From: Blautia sp.
GTDB taxonomy: Bacteria; Bacillota; Clostridia; Lachnospirales; Lachnospiraceae
Assembly (NCBI GenBank): GCA_029257805.1
Contig: JARIAR010000004.1
Location: forward strand, 37,034 to 101,033
Length of the DNA: 64,000 bases
Direction: 5' to 3'
Shown: one piece after another, positions 1 through 9,319 of the stretch
How positions within the stretch are numbered: the first letter of the stretch is position 1
Layout of the letters: each line of letters starts with the position of its first letter
Notes under the pieces: model-generated
What the model saw: the letters and a program-made list of their open reading frames with translations, nothing else
Databases searched by the model: none
What the model was told of the DNA's origin: nothing
Made by a program: the position numbers and the translations under genes

Positions 1-654
1 ATTCCGCCAAATAGCAAGTCTCTCCAGACGATAGCTCTCTGCCGCCAGAAAAACTGCAATAAATCCTGCACCAGCTGTTCCAATCCATACAAACGGCAGA
101 TATCTTGGATTTGATACGAAAATAAGTACTACCCCAATCCCCAGGATAATAATCGCTGTACTTAAATTATTACTTCCCACAAGCCCTACAATAGGAAGAA
201 GGGTAAACATCGTACCGCACATAAACCAAAAATTATCTGTATTTTTTCGGGTTCTGTCAATCTGCCATGCAAGAAAAAGAATCACTGCCATTTTTGCAAA
301 TTCAGACGGCTGAAAAGATAGCGGGCCTAAATTCAGCCACCGTTTAGAACCATTTATTTCCTGACCGACAAGCAAAACCGCCGTAGAAAGGATCAGAGAA
401 ACTCCATAAGCTGCAGGTGCTATTGCTGTCAGCATATGATAGTCCATACGAGCTACAAAATACATAACGATAAGTCCAAGAGCGGTTGCAAAAAGCTGCT
501 TTTTAAAATAATAGGCAGAGTCACGAAAACGTACTCTGCCATTATATTCACTGGTGGAAAACAGCATAATAAGACCAAACACAAGAAGAATCAGCACAAG
601 AATCAGTAATGCTGCATCTGTATGAAATTCCTGTTTTTGTTTTTTCTCTTCCAT
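1..654 (-). CDS. ftsW: FtsW/SpoVE-type SEDS peptidoglycan glycosyltransferase, C-terminal part cut off by window edge
   Basis: The reading frame is open from an ATG at 654 to the first base of the window, so 218 N-terminal residues are visible. A cytoplasmic start rich in Lys/Gln/Glu is followed by several hydrophobic helices. Family landmarks visible are NGSKRWLNLGPLSFQPSEFAK and, at the edge, YRLERL. SEDS proteins polymerise lipid II glycan chains with a partner class B PBP. A GGAGAG ribosome site lies 4 bases before the start. It is the last visible gene of the dcw run after murD, the place occupied by spoVE/ftsW in Bacillus. Whether it acts at the septum, in the spore cortex, or both cannot be told from sequence. 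Confidence 0.93.
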   Translation of the reverse strand, partial: MEEKKQKQEFHTDAALLILVLILLVFGLIMLFSTSEYNGRVRFRDSAYYFKKQLFATALGLIVMYFVARMDYHMLTAIAPAAYGVSLILSTAVLLVGQEINGSKRWLNLGPLSFQPSEFAKMAVILFLAWQIDRTRKNTDNFWFMCGTMFTLLPIVGLVGSNNLSTAIIILGIGVVLIFVSNPRYLPFVWIGTAGAGFIAVFLAAESYRLERLAIWRN

Positions 655-729
655 CTTTCTCTCCGGCTGATACTTTATTTAAGCATATGAATGTACCGCC
701 GAAGGATATGCATCTTTTCCTATTTACTT

Positions 730-2085
730 TTATAATTGAAATACATACTCTTTAAACATATTTCCTCTCTGCTCATAGTTGTCAAACTGTCCCCAGCTTG
801 CACACGCAGGAGAAAGAAGCACTGCCTCTCCGGATTTTGCATGTTTTGCACAAAACTGCACAGCTTCTTCCAGATTATCTAAAAGAACGATATCTGTAAA
901 TCCAAGACGCTCTGCCGCTGATTTTATTTTTTCTTTTGTCTGTCCAATAAGAACAAGACAACGCACCTTTCCGTCAAAAGCCTGAATCCATTCATCATAA
1001 CTGGATTCTTTATCGTATCCTCCGCCAATCAGATAGGTAGGACGGTTCATCGCCTGAATCCCCTTAATCGCAGCGTCCGGATTTGTACCCTTGGAATCAT
1101 TATAATAAATGATACCATTTTTTTCTGTTACATATTCAATACGATGCTCTACAGCTGTGAACTCGCAGATACTTTTTCGAATATGATCCAAATCTACTCC
1201 TGCATAATATGCCATTGCTACAGCAGCCATCACATTCTCATAATTGTGCTGTCCCAGAAGTTTTAACTCTCCGGTTTTCACAACAGGAATCTTTTCTGTT
1301 TCCGTGCAAAGCACGATTGTATCTCCATCAAGATAAATCCCCTGATTCAACTTACGGACGCTGGAAAAATATACAACCTTGGGAACTGCTTTCTCACCAA
1401 ATTCCCGGAGAACCGCATCTTCATAATTTAAGACACACACATTTTCCGGTTTCTGGTTTTTGGTGATCAGTTCTTTAACACGTATGTACTCTTCCATCGT
1501 ATGATGACGATTTAAATGATCTTCTGTAATATTTAAGATTGCACTGACTTCAGGAGCAAACTGCTCTATTGTTTCCAACTGAAAACTGCTGATTTCTGCC
1601 ACAGTTACGGTTTCTTCTTTCATCTCCAGCGCTCTTGATGTATACGGAGTTCCAATATTTCCCACTACATACACAGAATCCTCAGCATCCCTCATAATCT
1701 TTCCAAGAAGCGCCGTTGTTGTTGTTTTCCCGTTTGTTCCTGTTATTGCCAGAACCCGTCCTTTTCCCACACGATACGCAAGTTCTACTTCCCCCCATAC
1801 AGGAATGCCCTTTTCGTAAAACCCTTTTACAAGGGGAATATCCGTCGGGACTCCAGGACTTAACACTACCAGATCCAGACTGTCCTGTATTTCCTCAGGA
1901 AGAATCCCTGCATAAAAGTCCGCCTCATATTTCCCGGAGGTTTTGCTAAGAACTTTTTCTCTTTCTGCCTCTTTATTCCCATCATATATAACTGGATGCG
2001 CACCTATTTCTCCCAGCAGATCCGCCGCTCCAATCCCGCTTTTTCCAGAACCAAAAACCAAAACCTTTTTACCCTTCAATTCCAT
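730..2085 (-). CDS. murD: UDP-N-acetylmuramoyl-L-alanine--D-glutamate ligase
   Basis: A 451-residue Mur ligase of normal MurD length. The N-terminal Rossmann-like domain starts VLVFGSGKSGIGAA. The central ATPase P-loop is AITGTNGKTTTT (about residue 115), followed by EISSFQLE and NITEDHLNRH; the C-terminal domain carries YYNDSKGTNPDA and LLSPACASWGQFDNYEQRG. It adds D-glutamate to UDP-MurNAc-L-Ala in the cytoplasm, ATP-dependently. A full TAAGGAGGA ribosome site precedes the ATG. It lies 12 bases downstream of mraY and upstream of ftsW, the standard dcw order. Confidence 0.98.
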   Translation of the reverse strand: MELKGKKVLVFGSGKSGIGAADLLGEIGAHPVIYDGNKEAEREKVLSKTSGKYEADFYAGILPEEIQDSLDLVVLSPGVPTDIPLVKGFYEKGIPVWGEVELAYRVGKGRVLAITGTNGKTTTTALLGKIMRDAEDSVYVVGNIGTPYTSRALEMKEETVTVAEISSFQLETIEQFAPEVSAILNITEDHLNRHHTMEEYIRVKELITKNQKPENVCVLNYEDAVLREFGEKAVPKVVYFSSVRKLNQGIYLDGDTIVLCTETEKIPVVKTGELKLLGQHNYENVMAAVAMAYYAGVDLDHIRKSICEFTAVEHRIEYVTEKNGIIYYNDSKGTNPDAAIKGIQAMNRPTYLIGGGYDKESSYDEWIQAFDGKVRCLVLIGQTKEKIKSAAERLGFTDIVLLDNLEEAVQFCAKHAKSGEAVLLSPACASWGQFDNYEQRGNMFKEYVFQL

Positions 2086-2097
2086 ATTATTTCCTCC

Positions 2098-3054
2098 TTA
2101 TAATGCCAGAAGAGCAATCAGGCATAAAATTGCTGTTACAACAGAAAATACTGCAACAATTCTTGTCTCTGACCATCCACACAGCTCAAAATGGTGATGG
2201 ATTGGCGCCATTTTAAAGAATCGTTTTCCATGCGTTGCTTTAAAATATGTAACCTGTATCATAACAGAAACTACTTCCACCACATAAATCAGACCTACGA
2301 TCAGAAGAAACAGCGGCATCTGCATAATATAAGCAGCTCCTGCTACAAATCCCCCGAGAGCCAGAGATCCTGTATCTCCCATAAAAACTTTTGCAGGATA
2401 TACATTAAACAGCAGGAATCCCATAAGTCCTCCTACAACTGCACAGGTAATCGGTTCAATACCTGATTTCATTCCCAGGGAAATCACTGTAAAAAATACA
2501 GCTACGATCAAAGTAACGCTTGAAGCAAGACCATCAAGACCATCTGTAAAGTTTACTCCGTTTACGGTTCCAATAACTGCAAAAAAAAGAATCGGAATCG
2601 CCAGCCATCCTACATTGAGAAAATGTCCGCTCCAGAAAGGAATCCGCATGGTAAGAGAAATATCTGTATAATTCACAATGTAAAATGCAAAAATACCTGT
2701 TACAACTATCTGCAGTAAAAATTTCTGCCATGGAAGAAGTCCATCGGAACGCTTCAGAACAACTTTCAGATAATCATCCAGAAATCCGATAATTCCAAAT
2801 CCCAAAGTCAGAAACAATACCGGAATGATCTTTGGATAATCTTTTACATAAAACAGACATGTCACTACCGTAGCGATAAGAAAAATCACACCGCCCATTG
2901 TAGGAGTTCCCGCTTTTTTCAGATGTGACTGCACACCTTCCACACGCTCTGTCTGTCCCATTTTCAGTTTTCTTAAAAACGGGATAATAATAGGTCCCAG
3001 TATAACACTCACTGCAAATGCAATCAGCACAGGAATTACAACATAAAACTCCAT
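2098..3054 (-). CDS. mraY: Phospho-N-acetylmuramoyl-pentapeptide transferase
   Basis: About 318 residues with ten predicted membrane helices. It transfers phospho-MurNAc-pentapeptide to undecaprenyl phosphate, giving lipid I. Visible family motifs are GTPTMGGVIFL, FLDDYLKV, NFTDGLDGLA, MGDTGSLALGG and APIHHHFELCGW. I place the start at the ATG at 3054, with GAGGTG five bases ahead; a GTG two codons further upstream (3060) is in frame and cannot be excluded. The gene has its own promoter-like sequence between it and spoVD. Confidence 0.97.
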   Translation of the reverse strand: MEFYVVIPVLIAFAVSVILGPIIIPFLRKLKMGQTERVEGVQSHLKKAGTPTMGGVIFLIATVVTCLFYVKDYPKIIPVLFLTLGFGIIGFLDDYLKVVLKRSDGLLPWQKFLLQIVVTGIFAFYIVNYTDISLTMRIPFWSGHFLNVGWLAIPILFFAVIGTVNGVNFTDGLDGLASSVTLIVAVFFTVISLGMKSGIEPITCAVVGGLMGFLLFNVYPAKVFMGDTGSLALGGFVAGAAYIMQMPLFLLIVGLIYVVEVVSVMIQVTYFKATHGKRFFKMAPIHHHFELCGWSETRIVAVFSVVTAILCLIALLAL

Positions 3055-3107
3055 CCTCACACCTCATTTAATTCTTTCGTTTTTTATTGACTTTAAAAGT
3101 CCCCTTT

Positions 3108-3136
3108 AGTATACGGCTTTTTCTGTCATTTATCAA
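3108..3136 (-). promoter_or_regulatory. Candidate sigma-A promoter for mraY-murD-ftsW, with an inverted repeat at the start site
   Basis: Read on the minus strand: TTGATA (3136-3131), a 17-base spacer, TATACT (3113-3108). Just downstream, at about +1 to +13 (3101-3089), is an inverted repeat with 6-base arms, GACTTT/AAAGTC, which could be an operator. It implies that the last three visible dcw genes can be transcribed independently of spoVD. Confidence 0.6.
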
Positions 3137-3138
3137 CC

Positions 3139-4941
3139 CTATTCCGCCTTTCTGCCTTCCTGTACATCTTCCTTTTTTTGTATTCCCATATATGGAAGAA
3201 CATTCGAAAAAATATTACGTATAACAGGCGCTGCAATCGTTCCTCCATAATAAATCCCCTGAGGATTATGAATGATACACAGCCCTAGAATCTTGGGATT
3301 TTCTGCCGGGGCAAATCCCAGAAAAGACGAAATGTAACGGTTTGCACTTCGCGGGAGCGTCTGAGAAGTCGCTGTTTTTCCTCCAATCGCATATCCTTCT
3401 ATTTTCGCATTTTTTCCTGAGCCTTCCGAGACAACTGTTTCCAGTATTTGTCTAACTGTTTTGGATGTCTCTTCTGATATAATTCCTGTTTCTACAGGAT
3501 ACGGTATCTTTTTTGCTTTTTTTCCGTCCGCACTTCTCACCATCACTCCAAAATGAGGAGTGATACGATTCCCCCCATTGATCAGAGAACTTACGGTTGT
3601 TGCAAGCTGGATGGGCGTAATTTGAAAAGACTGACCAAAGGAAACGGTGGCAAGTTCTACATCCCCCATATTCTCTTTTTTGTGCATGATCGTACCAGCT
3701 TCCCCCGGCAGATCGACGCCTGTTTTTTTCAAAAGTCCAAATTGTTGAAAATACTTATAATATCGTTCAACTCCAAGGCGCAATCCTACTTCTATAAAAA
3801 CGGGATTACAGGAATTCTGTGCGCCCTGCACAAAATTCTCCGCCCCATGTCCTGTCCTTTTTGCACAATGGATTCTTCTGTCATCTACGATTTTATATCC
3901 CGGACAGAAAAAATGATCATTTACAGACACTACCCCTTCTTCAAGCCCCGCCGACATCGTGATGATCTTAAAGGTAGATCCTGGTTCATAGGTGTCATTT
4001 AAACAGGGGTTTCTCCACATCTGATTTAACAGATCCTGCTTTTCTTTCCCCCCTTTTGCCTTTTGATTCTCCTCCAGTTTAAATGGCTCGTTCAAATTAA
4101 ATTCCGGTACATTGACACAGGCATAAATTTCTCCATTTTGTGGATTCATCAAAAGCACAGACACACGTTCTGCCTGCTTTTCTTCCATTACCTTTAATGC
4201 TGCCTGCTGCACGTATTCCTGAATATTCGCGTCCAGACTCAACTGCAGATCATCTCCCGGAATGGGATCCTGACGATTTTCTCCCATATCCTCCAATTCT
4301 ACCCCTCTTGCATCTGTTGTCGTTAAAATTTTTCCGGGCTTTCCCTTTAATATATTCTCATATTTTACTTCAAGACCAATAATCCCCTGATTATCTCCAC
4401 CTGTAAATCCAAGTACCTTGGATGCCAAAGAATCATATGGATAATACCGTTTATAGTCTTCATCTACTTTCACCCCGGAAAGTCCATATTCCCGAATGGT
4501 GTCCCCTACTGTCTTTTCCACATTCGTCTTAACTCTTTCAATAGAAGAAACTTTTTCCACTCTTTTTTTTATTTCTGATGCCGGAATCCCCAGTTCTTTT
4601 GAAAGTACAGAAATTACTTTCTCCGGCTCTTTCATCTGACTATGTATAACGGAAACTGTACAGACAGTTTTATTGTCTGCAAGAACCTTCCCATTAGCAT
4701 CCAGTATCCTTCCTCTTGCAGCTTTAATCGCACGCTCTCTTTCGTGAAGGGCCTGGGCTTTTGCGTAATAATAATCTGATTGAAATGCCATAAGATAAAG
4801 AAGCCTGCCGATCAATCCTGTCATCATAAAAAAGCATCCCAAAAAGACTATCCAGATCTTCTTTTTATGAAATGTTTTATTTCTTTTCCTCAACAGAAAA
4901 ACCCCCGCTGCATTTGTCATAACAATATATGACGTCTGCAT
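3139..4941 (-). CDS. spoVD: Class B penicillin-binding protein, SpoVD type
   Basis: A transpeptidase of about 585-600 residues with a short cytoplasmic tail, one membrane helix (WIVFLGCFFMMTGLIGRLLYL), a PBP dimerisation domain (RGRILDANGKVLADN) and a transpeptidase domain with the SxxK serine in EPGSTFKI and the SxN motif in NSCNP. The third motif reads GGKTATSQ, so the usual KTG is KTA. There is no PASTA domain. It is the second of two tandem PBPs, as in Bacillus pbpB-spoVD; SpoVD works in spore cortex synthesis there. The start is uncertain: the ATGs at 4941 and 4920 lie inside a terminator-like hairpin and lack a ribosome site. A TTG at 4893 follows a GGGGG run by 8 bases and is a reasonable alternative. 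Confidence 0.92.
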   Translation of the reverse strand: MQTSYIVMTNAAGVFLLRKRNKTFHKKKIWIVFLGCFFMMTGLIGRLLYLMAFQSDYYYAKAQALHERERAIKAARGRILDANGKVLADNKTVCTVSVIHSQMKEPEKVISVLSKELGIPASEIKKRVEKVSSIERVKTNVEKTVGDTIREYGLSGVKVDEDYKRYYPYDSLASKVLGFTGGDNQGIIGLEVKYENILKGKPGKILTTTDARGVELEDMGENRQDPIPGDDLQLSLDANIQEYVQQAALKVMEEKQAERVSVLLMNPQNGEIYACVNVPEFNLNEPFKLEENQKAKGGKEKQDLLNQMWRNPCLNDTYEPGSTFKIITMSAGLEEGVVSVNDHFFCPGYKIVDDRRIHCAKRTGHGAENFVQGAQNSCNPVFIEVGLRLGVERYYKYFQQFGLLKKTGVDLPGEAGTIMHKKENMGDVELATVSFGQSFQITPIQLATTVSSLINGGNRITPHFGVMVRSADGKKAKKIPYPVETGIISEETSKTVRQILETVVSEGSGKNAKIEGYAIGGKTATSQTLPRSANRYISSFLGFAPAENPKILGLCIIHNPQGIYYGGTIAAPVIRNIFSNVLPYMGIQKKEDVQEGRKAE

Positions 4942-4949
4942 GCGGGGGT
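4896..4949 (-). terminator. Intrinsic terminator-like hairpin between pbpB and spoVD
   Basis: On the minus strand ACCCCCGC (4949-4942) pairs with GCGGGGGT (4908-4901). Inside, TGCA pairs with TGCA and GTCATA with TATGAC around a short loop. A run of five T follows immediately. It begins 6 bases after the pbpB stop codon. A stem this GC-rich with a T run would be expected to terminate at least part of the transcription coming from mraZ. Confidence 0.75.
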
Positions 4950-4955
4950 ATTCAT

Positions 4956-7193
4956 TTATTCTAACCCGGCTTCTTCGTTTGTAAGACCTTCACTTTCCAT
5001 ATCATTGCCCTGTATTGGCTCGGAATTATCTTCCAGTGGTTCCGGAATGCCTGTATTGGAAACTGCTTCCTGCGTATCTGCTCCGGCAGTTCCTCCATAA
5101 TTTCCCCAATTTTCGGATTTTATATATTCGCCATTTTCATCCAGCTTATAATCTCCGTTATCCTCCAGAAGATATCCATTTTCATCAATACGATTTCCAT
5201 CCCAGTCAATGATATTTCCTTTTTCATTTACCAGATTTCCATTTTCATCTACATCGCTTCCCACAGGATTCTTTAAATATCCTGAAAAGCCCTCCCAAAG
5301 TTCTGTCTCCGGTGCAACTCCCTCAGATGTTTCATCCGGCGCTACATTCAAATATGGAAGAAGTTCCGATAAAATCCCCTGTGCAATATACTGTGCATAT
5401 GTACTGGTTGCCTGATCTTCTGCATTCGGCTCATCCACTACTACATACAAAACAACTGCAGGTTCATCCACTGGTGCAAATCCAATAAAAGATCCAAGAT
5501 ATTTTCCATTTCCACGAGGGAATTTTTCTGCAGTACCTGTTTTTCCACCTGAACTATATCCCTGTACCTTAGAATAGCGGCTCGTACCCTGTTGGACACT
5601 TAATTCCATATAACTGCGTATGTCCGAAGAAATATTGGCGGAAATAGTCTGTTTTAAAAGAGTGGGAGAATATGCCTTCACAACTCCCCCTGTAGAATCT
5701 TTGATATTTTTCAAAAGATGCGGCTGATAATAATATCCTCCGTTCACAACCGAGCACATCGCATTAATTTCCTGAATCATAGTACATGTATATCCCTGTC
5801 CAAAAGCTGAACAGGCAAGCTCTGTTTCTCCCATTGTATCTTTTGTATGAATAATACCGGTTCCTTCATTTGGAAGGTCGATCCCGGTTCTTGTTCCAAA
5901 ATTAAAAAGACTCTGAGCCTTAATAAACTGCTCACTTCCCATTCGTTCTCCAATTTGCATCATACCGTCATTACAGGAATTTGCAATAACTTCTGCCAGA
6001 GTTTGCGTTCCATGAGCATCCGGGTACACAGCACATTTAATCGCTGTTTCACCATTGACACCAAAAACCTGAAGTCCGTCACATGTAAATGTGTCATTAA
6101 CAGAAATTTCACCTTTTTCCAGAGCCCCTGCCATAACAATGGGCTTTACAACAGATCCAGGCTCAAAAGCATCTGTTACACAGAAATTACTCCACATGTC
6201 ATTTAAAGCTTCTACCGTTTCCTCGTCATCCATTGCTTTAATCTGACTTTCGGAATAAGCCTTAGATAAATCTCTGGGATCATTTAAGTCATAGCGATCT
6301 CCGCCATCCATGGCAAGGATTTCACCAGTAGAAGGTTTTTCCACAATTACCCCAATGTGTTTTGCTCCCATCTTTTCCTGAAAAGCATTTACGTACTTTT
6401 CCACAATCTGCTGTGCCCCGATATCTATGGTAGTTTCAATACTTTTCCCATTTGTGGGCTCTATGATTGTCTGTTCCACATCTGAATTATTGTTAAAATA
6501 GCCATATTGACGACCATCTATTCCCATAAGCGTGCTATTATAATAGCTTTCCAGCCCCACATCTGCAATGTCTCTTCCCAGAGTAAAACCAATGGTATCA
6601 CATGCCGCTTCATGAAACGGATATGTCCGAAGATAATCTTCTTCAAACCAGATGCCTTTAATATTATTTCGCTCCTCTATCTGAGCCTTTGTCAGCGTAC
6701 TGTCTTCCGGAATTTCGGTATACTCATCAAAAGCTTTTTTTTCATCCATGGAAAGCTGCTTTTTCATAATCTGGTACTGACTGTTTTGTGTTGTAGTGTC
6801 CATAAGACGCGCACGTACATCTTTCTCATCCACTCCCAGAATATCCACAAGTGCTCTTACGGTAGGTTCTACATATTCCTTTTTGCTGTTTACAGCCTTG
6901 CAGTCCAAAATCACATTATATACTTTATTACTTGTTGCAAGAAGATTTCCGTTCCTATCGTAAATATCTCCTCTTTTTGCCGGAAGAACTCTGCTTTCAT
7001 ACTTCTGCTGTGCCTGATTCAGCACCTGCTTTTTATATCGGCTTCCGCTTGTAGCATTGATATACGTAATTCTTGCTGCCAAACCTACTAAAGCCAGCAA
7101 CACCGCACCAAGCAGCATTACCAGCTTTTTTCTCATGATCAGATTAATTTTTCTCTTTGGTTTTCTATTATTTTTTCTTTTTGTCGCAGTCAA
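4956..7193 (-). CDS. pbpB: Class B penicillin-binding protein (division transpeptidase, FtsI/PBP2B-like) with unusual acidic repeat tail
   Basis: 745 residues with a basic N-tail, one membrane helix (KLVMLLGAVLLALVGLAARI), a dimerisation domain (RGDIYDRNGNLLATS), and transpeptidase motifs SVVK (in EPGSVVKP), SCN and GGKTGTAEK. It cross-links septal peptidoglycan. The last ~110 residues are not PASTA but an acidic Gly/Asn-rich segment with repeated D.NG/E.NG units followed by a Glu-rich end. The start is TTG at 7193 with AGGTG ahead of it. It sits between ftsL and spoVD, the normal place for pbpB. Confidence 0.95.
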   Translation of the reverse strand: MTATKRKNNRKPKRKINLIMRKKLVMLLGAVLLALVGLAARITYINATSGSRYKKQVLNQAQQKYESRVLPAKRGDIYDRNGNLLATSNKVYNVILDCKAVNSKKEYVEPTVRALVDILGVDEKDVRARLMDTTTQNSQYQIMKKQLSMDEKKAFDEYTEIPEDSTLTKAQIEERNNIKGIWFEEDYLRTYPFHEAACDTIGFTLGRDIADVGLESYYNSTLMGIDGRQYGYFNNNSDVEQTIIEPTNGKSIETTIDIGAQQIVEKYVNAFQEKMGAKHIGVIVEKPSTGEILAMDGGDRYDLNDPRDLSKAYSESQIKAMDDEETVEALNDMWSNFCVTDAFEPGSVVKPIVMAGALEKGEISVNDTFTCDGLQVFGVNGETAIKCAVYPDAHGTQTLAEVIANSCNDGMMQIGERMGSEQFIKAQSLFNFGTRTGIDLPNEGTGIIHTKDTMGETELACSAFGQGYTCTMIQEINAMCSVVNGGYYYQPHLLKNIKDSTGGVVKAYSPTLLKQTISANISSDIRSYMELSVQQGTSRYSKVQGYSSGGKTGTAEKFPRGNGKYLGSFIGFAPVDEPAVVLYVVVDEPNAEDQATSTYAQYIAQGILSELLPYLNVAPDETSEGVAPETELWEGFSGYLKNPVGSDVDENGNLVNEKGNIIDWDGNRIDENGYLLEDNGDYKLDENGEYIKSENWGNYGGTAGADTQEAVSNTGIPEPLEDNSEPIQGNDMESEGLTNEEAGLE

Positions 7194-7201
7194 TTAATCA
7201 C

Positions 7202-7774
7202 CTACTTTATATCAGGAATATCCTGATACTGTCTTACATAACTGTTCCCTTCTGTTCTATATGTCATTACCTGGTCTTCGCTTGGATATCTCATATTTAA
7301 GCGTCCAATAGCAATTTTGCGAATCCTGTTCAAATCCACATTGGAAGTCACCTGACTATAATATGCGTCATTATCTTCCCGGATCTGATTTAATTCTGAT
7401 TCCAATGCAGCTACTGTTTTCATGCTTCCTGTAATTTCTGCCTTTAGCTGAAGATAATTAATGCAGCAAAAAAGAACCGCTGCCGAAACAGCCGCAATAA
7501 ATACTACATATCCTTTCCCCATTCCCAGGGCTCTTTCTCTGTTTTTACGCGTTGCTTTGCTTACTTCAGCATTCCGGTAATTTTGCGGACGTGCTGTTTT
7601 CTGTGCAGGCCTCGCCGTTCTTCTTGCAGCTGTCTGTCTCTGCGGAGTGCGACGTTGTCTCACAGGATCTTCTGCAAGTCTCCTTGCAGCACTTCCTTCT
7701 ACATACATTCCTCTTGCGTTCCTAGCACTATTCGCATTTCTTCTGGCTGTCTCTACCCTATTTGTATTCGCCAT
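7202..7774 (-). CDS. ftsL: FtsL/DivIC-like septum protein
   Basis: 190 residues. The first ~90 are highly basic (Arg/Ala/Thr-rich) and presumably cytoplasmic. One membrane helix follows (YVVFIAAVSAAVLFCCINYL), then a short coiled coil (MKTVAALESELNQIREDN). This is the plan of FtsL, a non-catalytic member of the FtsLB/DivIC complex that activates the septal FtsW-PBP pair. Primary sequence in this family is poorly conserved, so the call rests on topology and its position between rsmH and pbpB. The long Arg-rich cytoplasmic tail is longer than in Bacillus FtsL. Confidence 0.85.
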   Translation of the reverse strand: MANTNRVETARRNANSARNARGMYVEGSAARRLAEDPVRQRRTPQRQTAARRTARPAQKTARPQNYRNAEVSKATRKNRERALGMGKGYVVFIAAVSAAVLFCCINYLQLKAEITGSMKTVAALESELNQIREDNDAYYSQVTSNVDLNRIRKIAIGRLNMRYPSEDQVMTYRTEGNSYVRQYQDIPDIK

Positions 7775-7789
7775 TTTATATTGCCCCTT

Positions 7790-8728
7790 TTATTTCCTGT
7801 TTCTTTCAAAAATCCGAAGTTTTGCGCTTTTGGAACGAGGATTCTCCTCCATCTCCTGTGCACTTGGCAAAATTGGCTTTCGGGTTATCACCCGGCCTTT
7901 AGATTCCTTTCCGCATACACATACCGGAAATTCCGGCGGACAAGTACAAGGATTCTCATTTTTTCTAAAAATAGTCTTAACAATCCTGTCTTCCAAGGAA
8001 TGAAATGTAATGATACATAATCTGCCGCCATCATCCAGCAAATCAATCATTCCATCCAATGAATCACGAAGCACATCCAACTCTCTGTTTAATTCAATCC
8101 GTATCGCCTGAAAAGTACGTTTTGCAGGATGTCCTCCTGCCGCCTGTATTTTCATGGGAATCGCTCTTCTGATTATTTCTGTAAGCTGCCCGGTTGTCTC
8201 AACAGGTGCCTGGGCTCTGGCAGCAACAATATGCTTTGCGATGTTTTTTGCAAATTTATCTTCTCCGTAATCACGAATAATACGGTACAATTCTTTCTCT
8301 TCATACCCATTTACAATGTCCCCTGCTGTCTGGCTCTGTCGCCGATCCATACGCATATCCAGGGGTGCATCTGTGCGGTAGGTAAAACCCCGCTCCTCAT
8401 TATCAAGTTGATAGGAAGAAACACCCAGATCCAGAAGGATGCCATCTACTTTTGTGATACCGCGGGCGCGAAGTTCCTCTACCATGTAACAATAATTGCT
8501 GCGAATGATCATCGCCTGTTTATAGGCAGCCAACCTTTCACTCGCAGCAATTATTGCATCCTGGTCTTGATCTATGCCAATAAATCTCCCCTTGGCAGAA
8601 AGTTTCTTACATACCTCACTGGCATGTCCCGCTCCTCCTAAAGTACCATCCACGTAGATACCGTCCGGTTTTACATTTAAACCGTCTATGGTTTCTTCCA
8701 GTAATACAGATTTGTGTTTAAATTCCAT
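7790..8728 (-). CDS. rsmH: 16S rRNA (cytosine1402-N4)-methyltransferase
   Basis: 312 residues, the normal RsmH (MraW) length. Landmarks are [13 protein letters not shown], the SAM-binding [25 protein letters not shown], the substrate-domain [14 protein letters not shown] and [12 protein letters not shown]. It methylates C1402 of 16S rRNA. It follows mraZ by 34 bases, the universal pairing at the head of dcw clusters. Confidence 0.98.
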   Translation of the reverse strand: MEFKHKSVLLEETIDGLNVKPDGIYVDGTLGGAGHASEVCKKLSAKGRFIGIDQDQDAIIAASERLAAYKQAMIIRSNYCYMVEELRARGITKVDGILLDLGVSSYQLDNEERGFTYRTDAPLDMRMDRRQSQTAGDIVNGYEEKELYRIIRDYGEDKFAKNIAKHIVAARAQAPVETTGQLTEIIRRAIPMKIQAAGGHPAKRTFQAIRIELNRELDVLRDSLDGMIDLLDDGGRLCIITFHSLEDRIVKTIFRKNENPCTCPPEFPVCVCGKESKGRVITRKPILPSAQEMEENPRSKSAKLRIFERNRK

Positions 8729-8762
8729 CTCCGTCTCCTGTTGGATTAGACTCTACGCAATG

Positions 8763-9194
8763 CTAAATGACGATCCCCATTTCCTGCATACTTTCTGCAA
8801 TCTCATTCATATCGTCATAATCGCAGTTTTCGCTCCACTTCTCTTTGCTCCAGACTTCGATTCTGTTCAGATTACCTGTCAGAACCACATCCTTCTCCAG
8901 ACCAGCAAATCCCCGCAGCGTCTGTGGCACAAGGATTCTCCCCTGCTTGTCCAGTTCACACATTGTGGCGCCTGCAACAAAGAACCGTGAGAAGGTTCTT
9001 GCGTTCTTATTCGTAAGTGGCAAAGCTCGTAACTTCTGTTCAAAGATTTCCCATTCATTCATAGGATAAATCGAAAGACAACCATCCAATCCTTTTGTCA
9101 GAACAAATTCCTGTCCTAAAAGCTCCCGGAATTTAGCCGGAATGATCAAACGCCCCTTCGCGTCAATTGTGTGGTTGTATTCTCCCATGAACAT
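8763..9194 (-). CDS. mraZ: Transcriptional regulator MraZ
   Basis: 143 residues from the ATG at 9194 ([11 protein letters not shown]), which has AGGTG six bases ahead; a GTG three codons upstream is less likely. Two SpoVT/AbrB-like halves are visible: [14 protein letters not shown] near the N-terminus and [14 protein letters not shown] in the second half. MraZ binds direct repeats upstream of its own gene and controls the division cluster. Such repeats are present 78-117 bases upstream of this start. Confidence 0.97.
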   Translation of the reverse strand: MFMGEYNHTIDAKGRLIIPAKFRELLGQEFVLTKGLDGCLSIYPMNEWEIFEQKLRALPLTNKNARTFSRFFVAGATMCELDKQGRILVPQTLRGFAGLEKDVVLTGNLNRIEVWSKEKWSENCDYDDMNEIAESMQEMGIVI

Positions 9195-9271
9195 GCAAAT
9201 CACCTACTCTCGAAAATATGAATCTCCCCTTCACATTTTCTTAGGGCGGAAATGATATTCAATGCCATCCG

Positions 9272-9311
9272 GCATCCATTTGCCACCACTATCCTCCACT
9301 TTCTACCACTT
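9272..9311 (-). promoter_or_regulatory. MraZ operator: four 10-base direct repeats
   Basis: Read on the minus strand the units are AAGTGGTAGA, AAGTGGAGGA, TAGTGGTGGC and AAATGGATGC, in exact 10-base register (one helical turn each) with a common TGG core. MraZ is known to bind TGG-containing direct repeats with ~10-base spacing just upstream of mraZ. They begin right after the predicted start site of the promoter at 9320-9348, a position suited to repression. Confidence 0.8.
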
Positions 9312-9319
9312 ATGTGCTT

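Noticed and set aside
2774..3067. 97-codon minus ORF starting MRCEDG in front of mraY
   Set aside because: Frame-shifted reading of the mraY N-terminus; no independent support.
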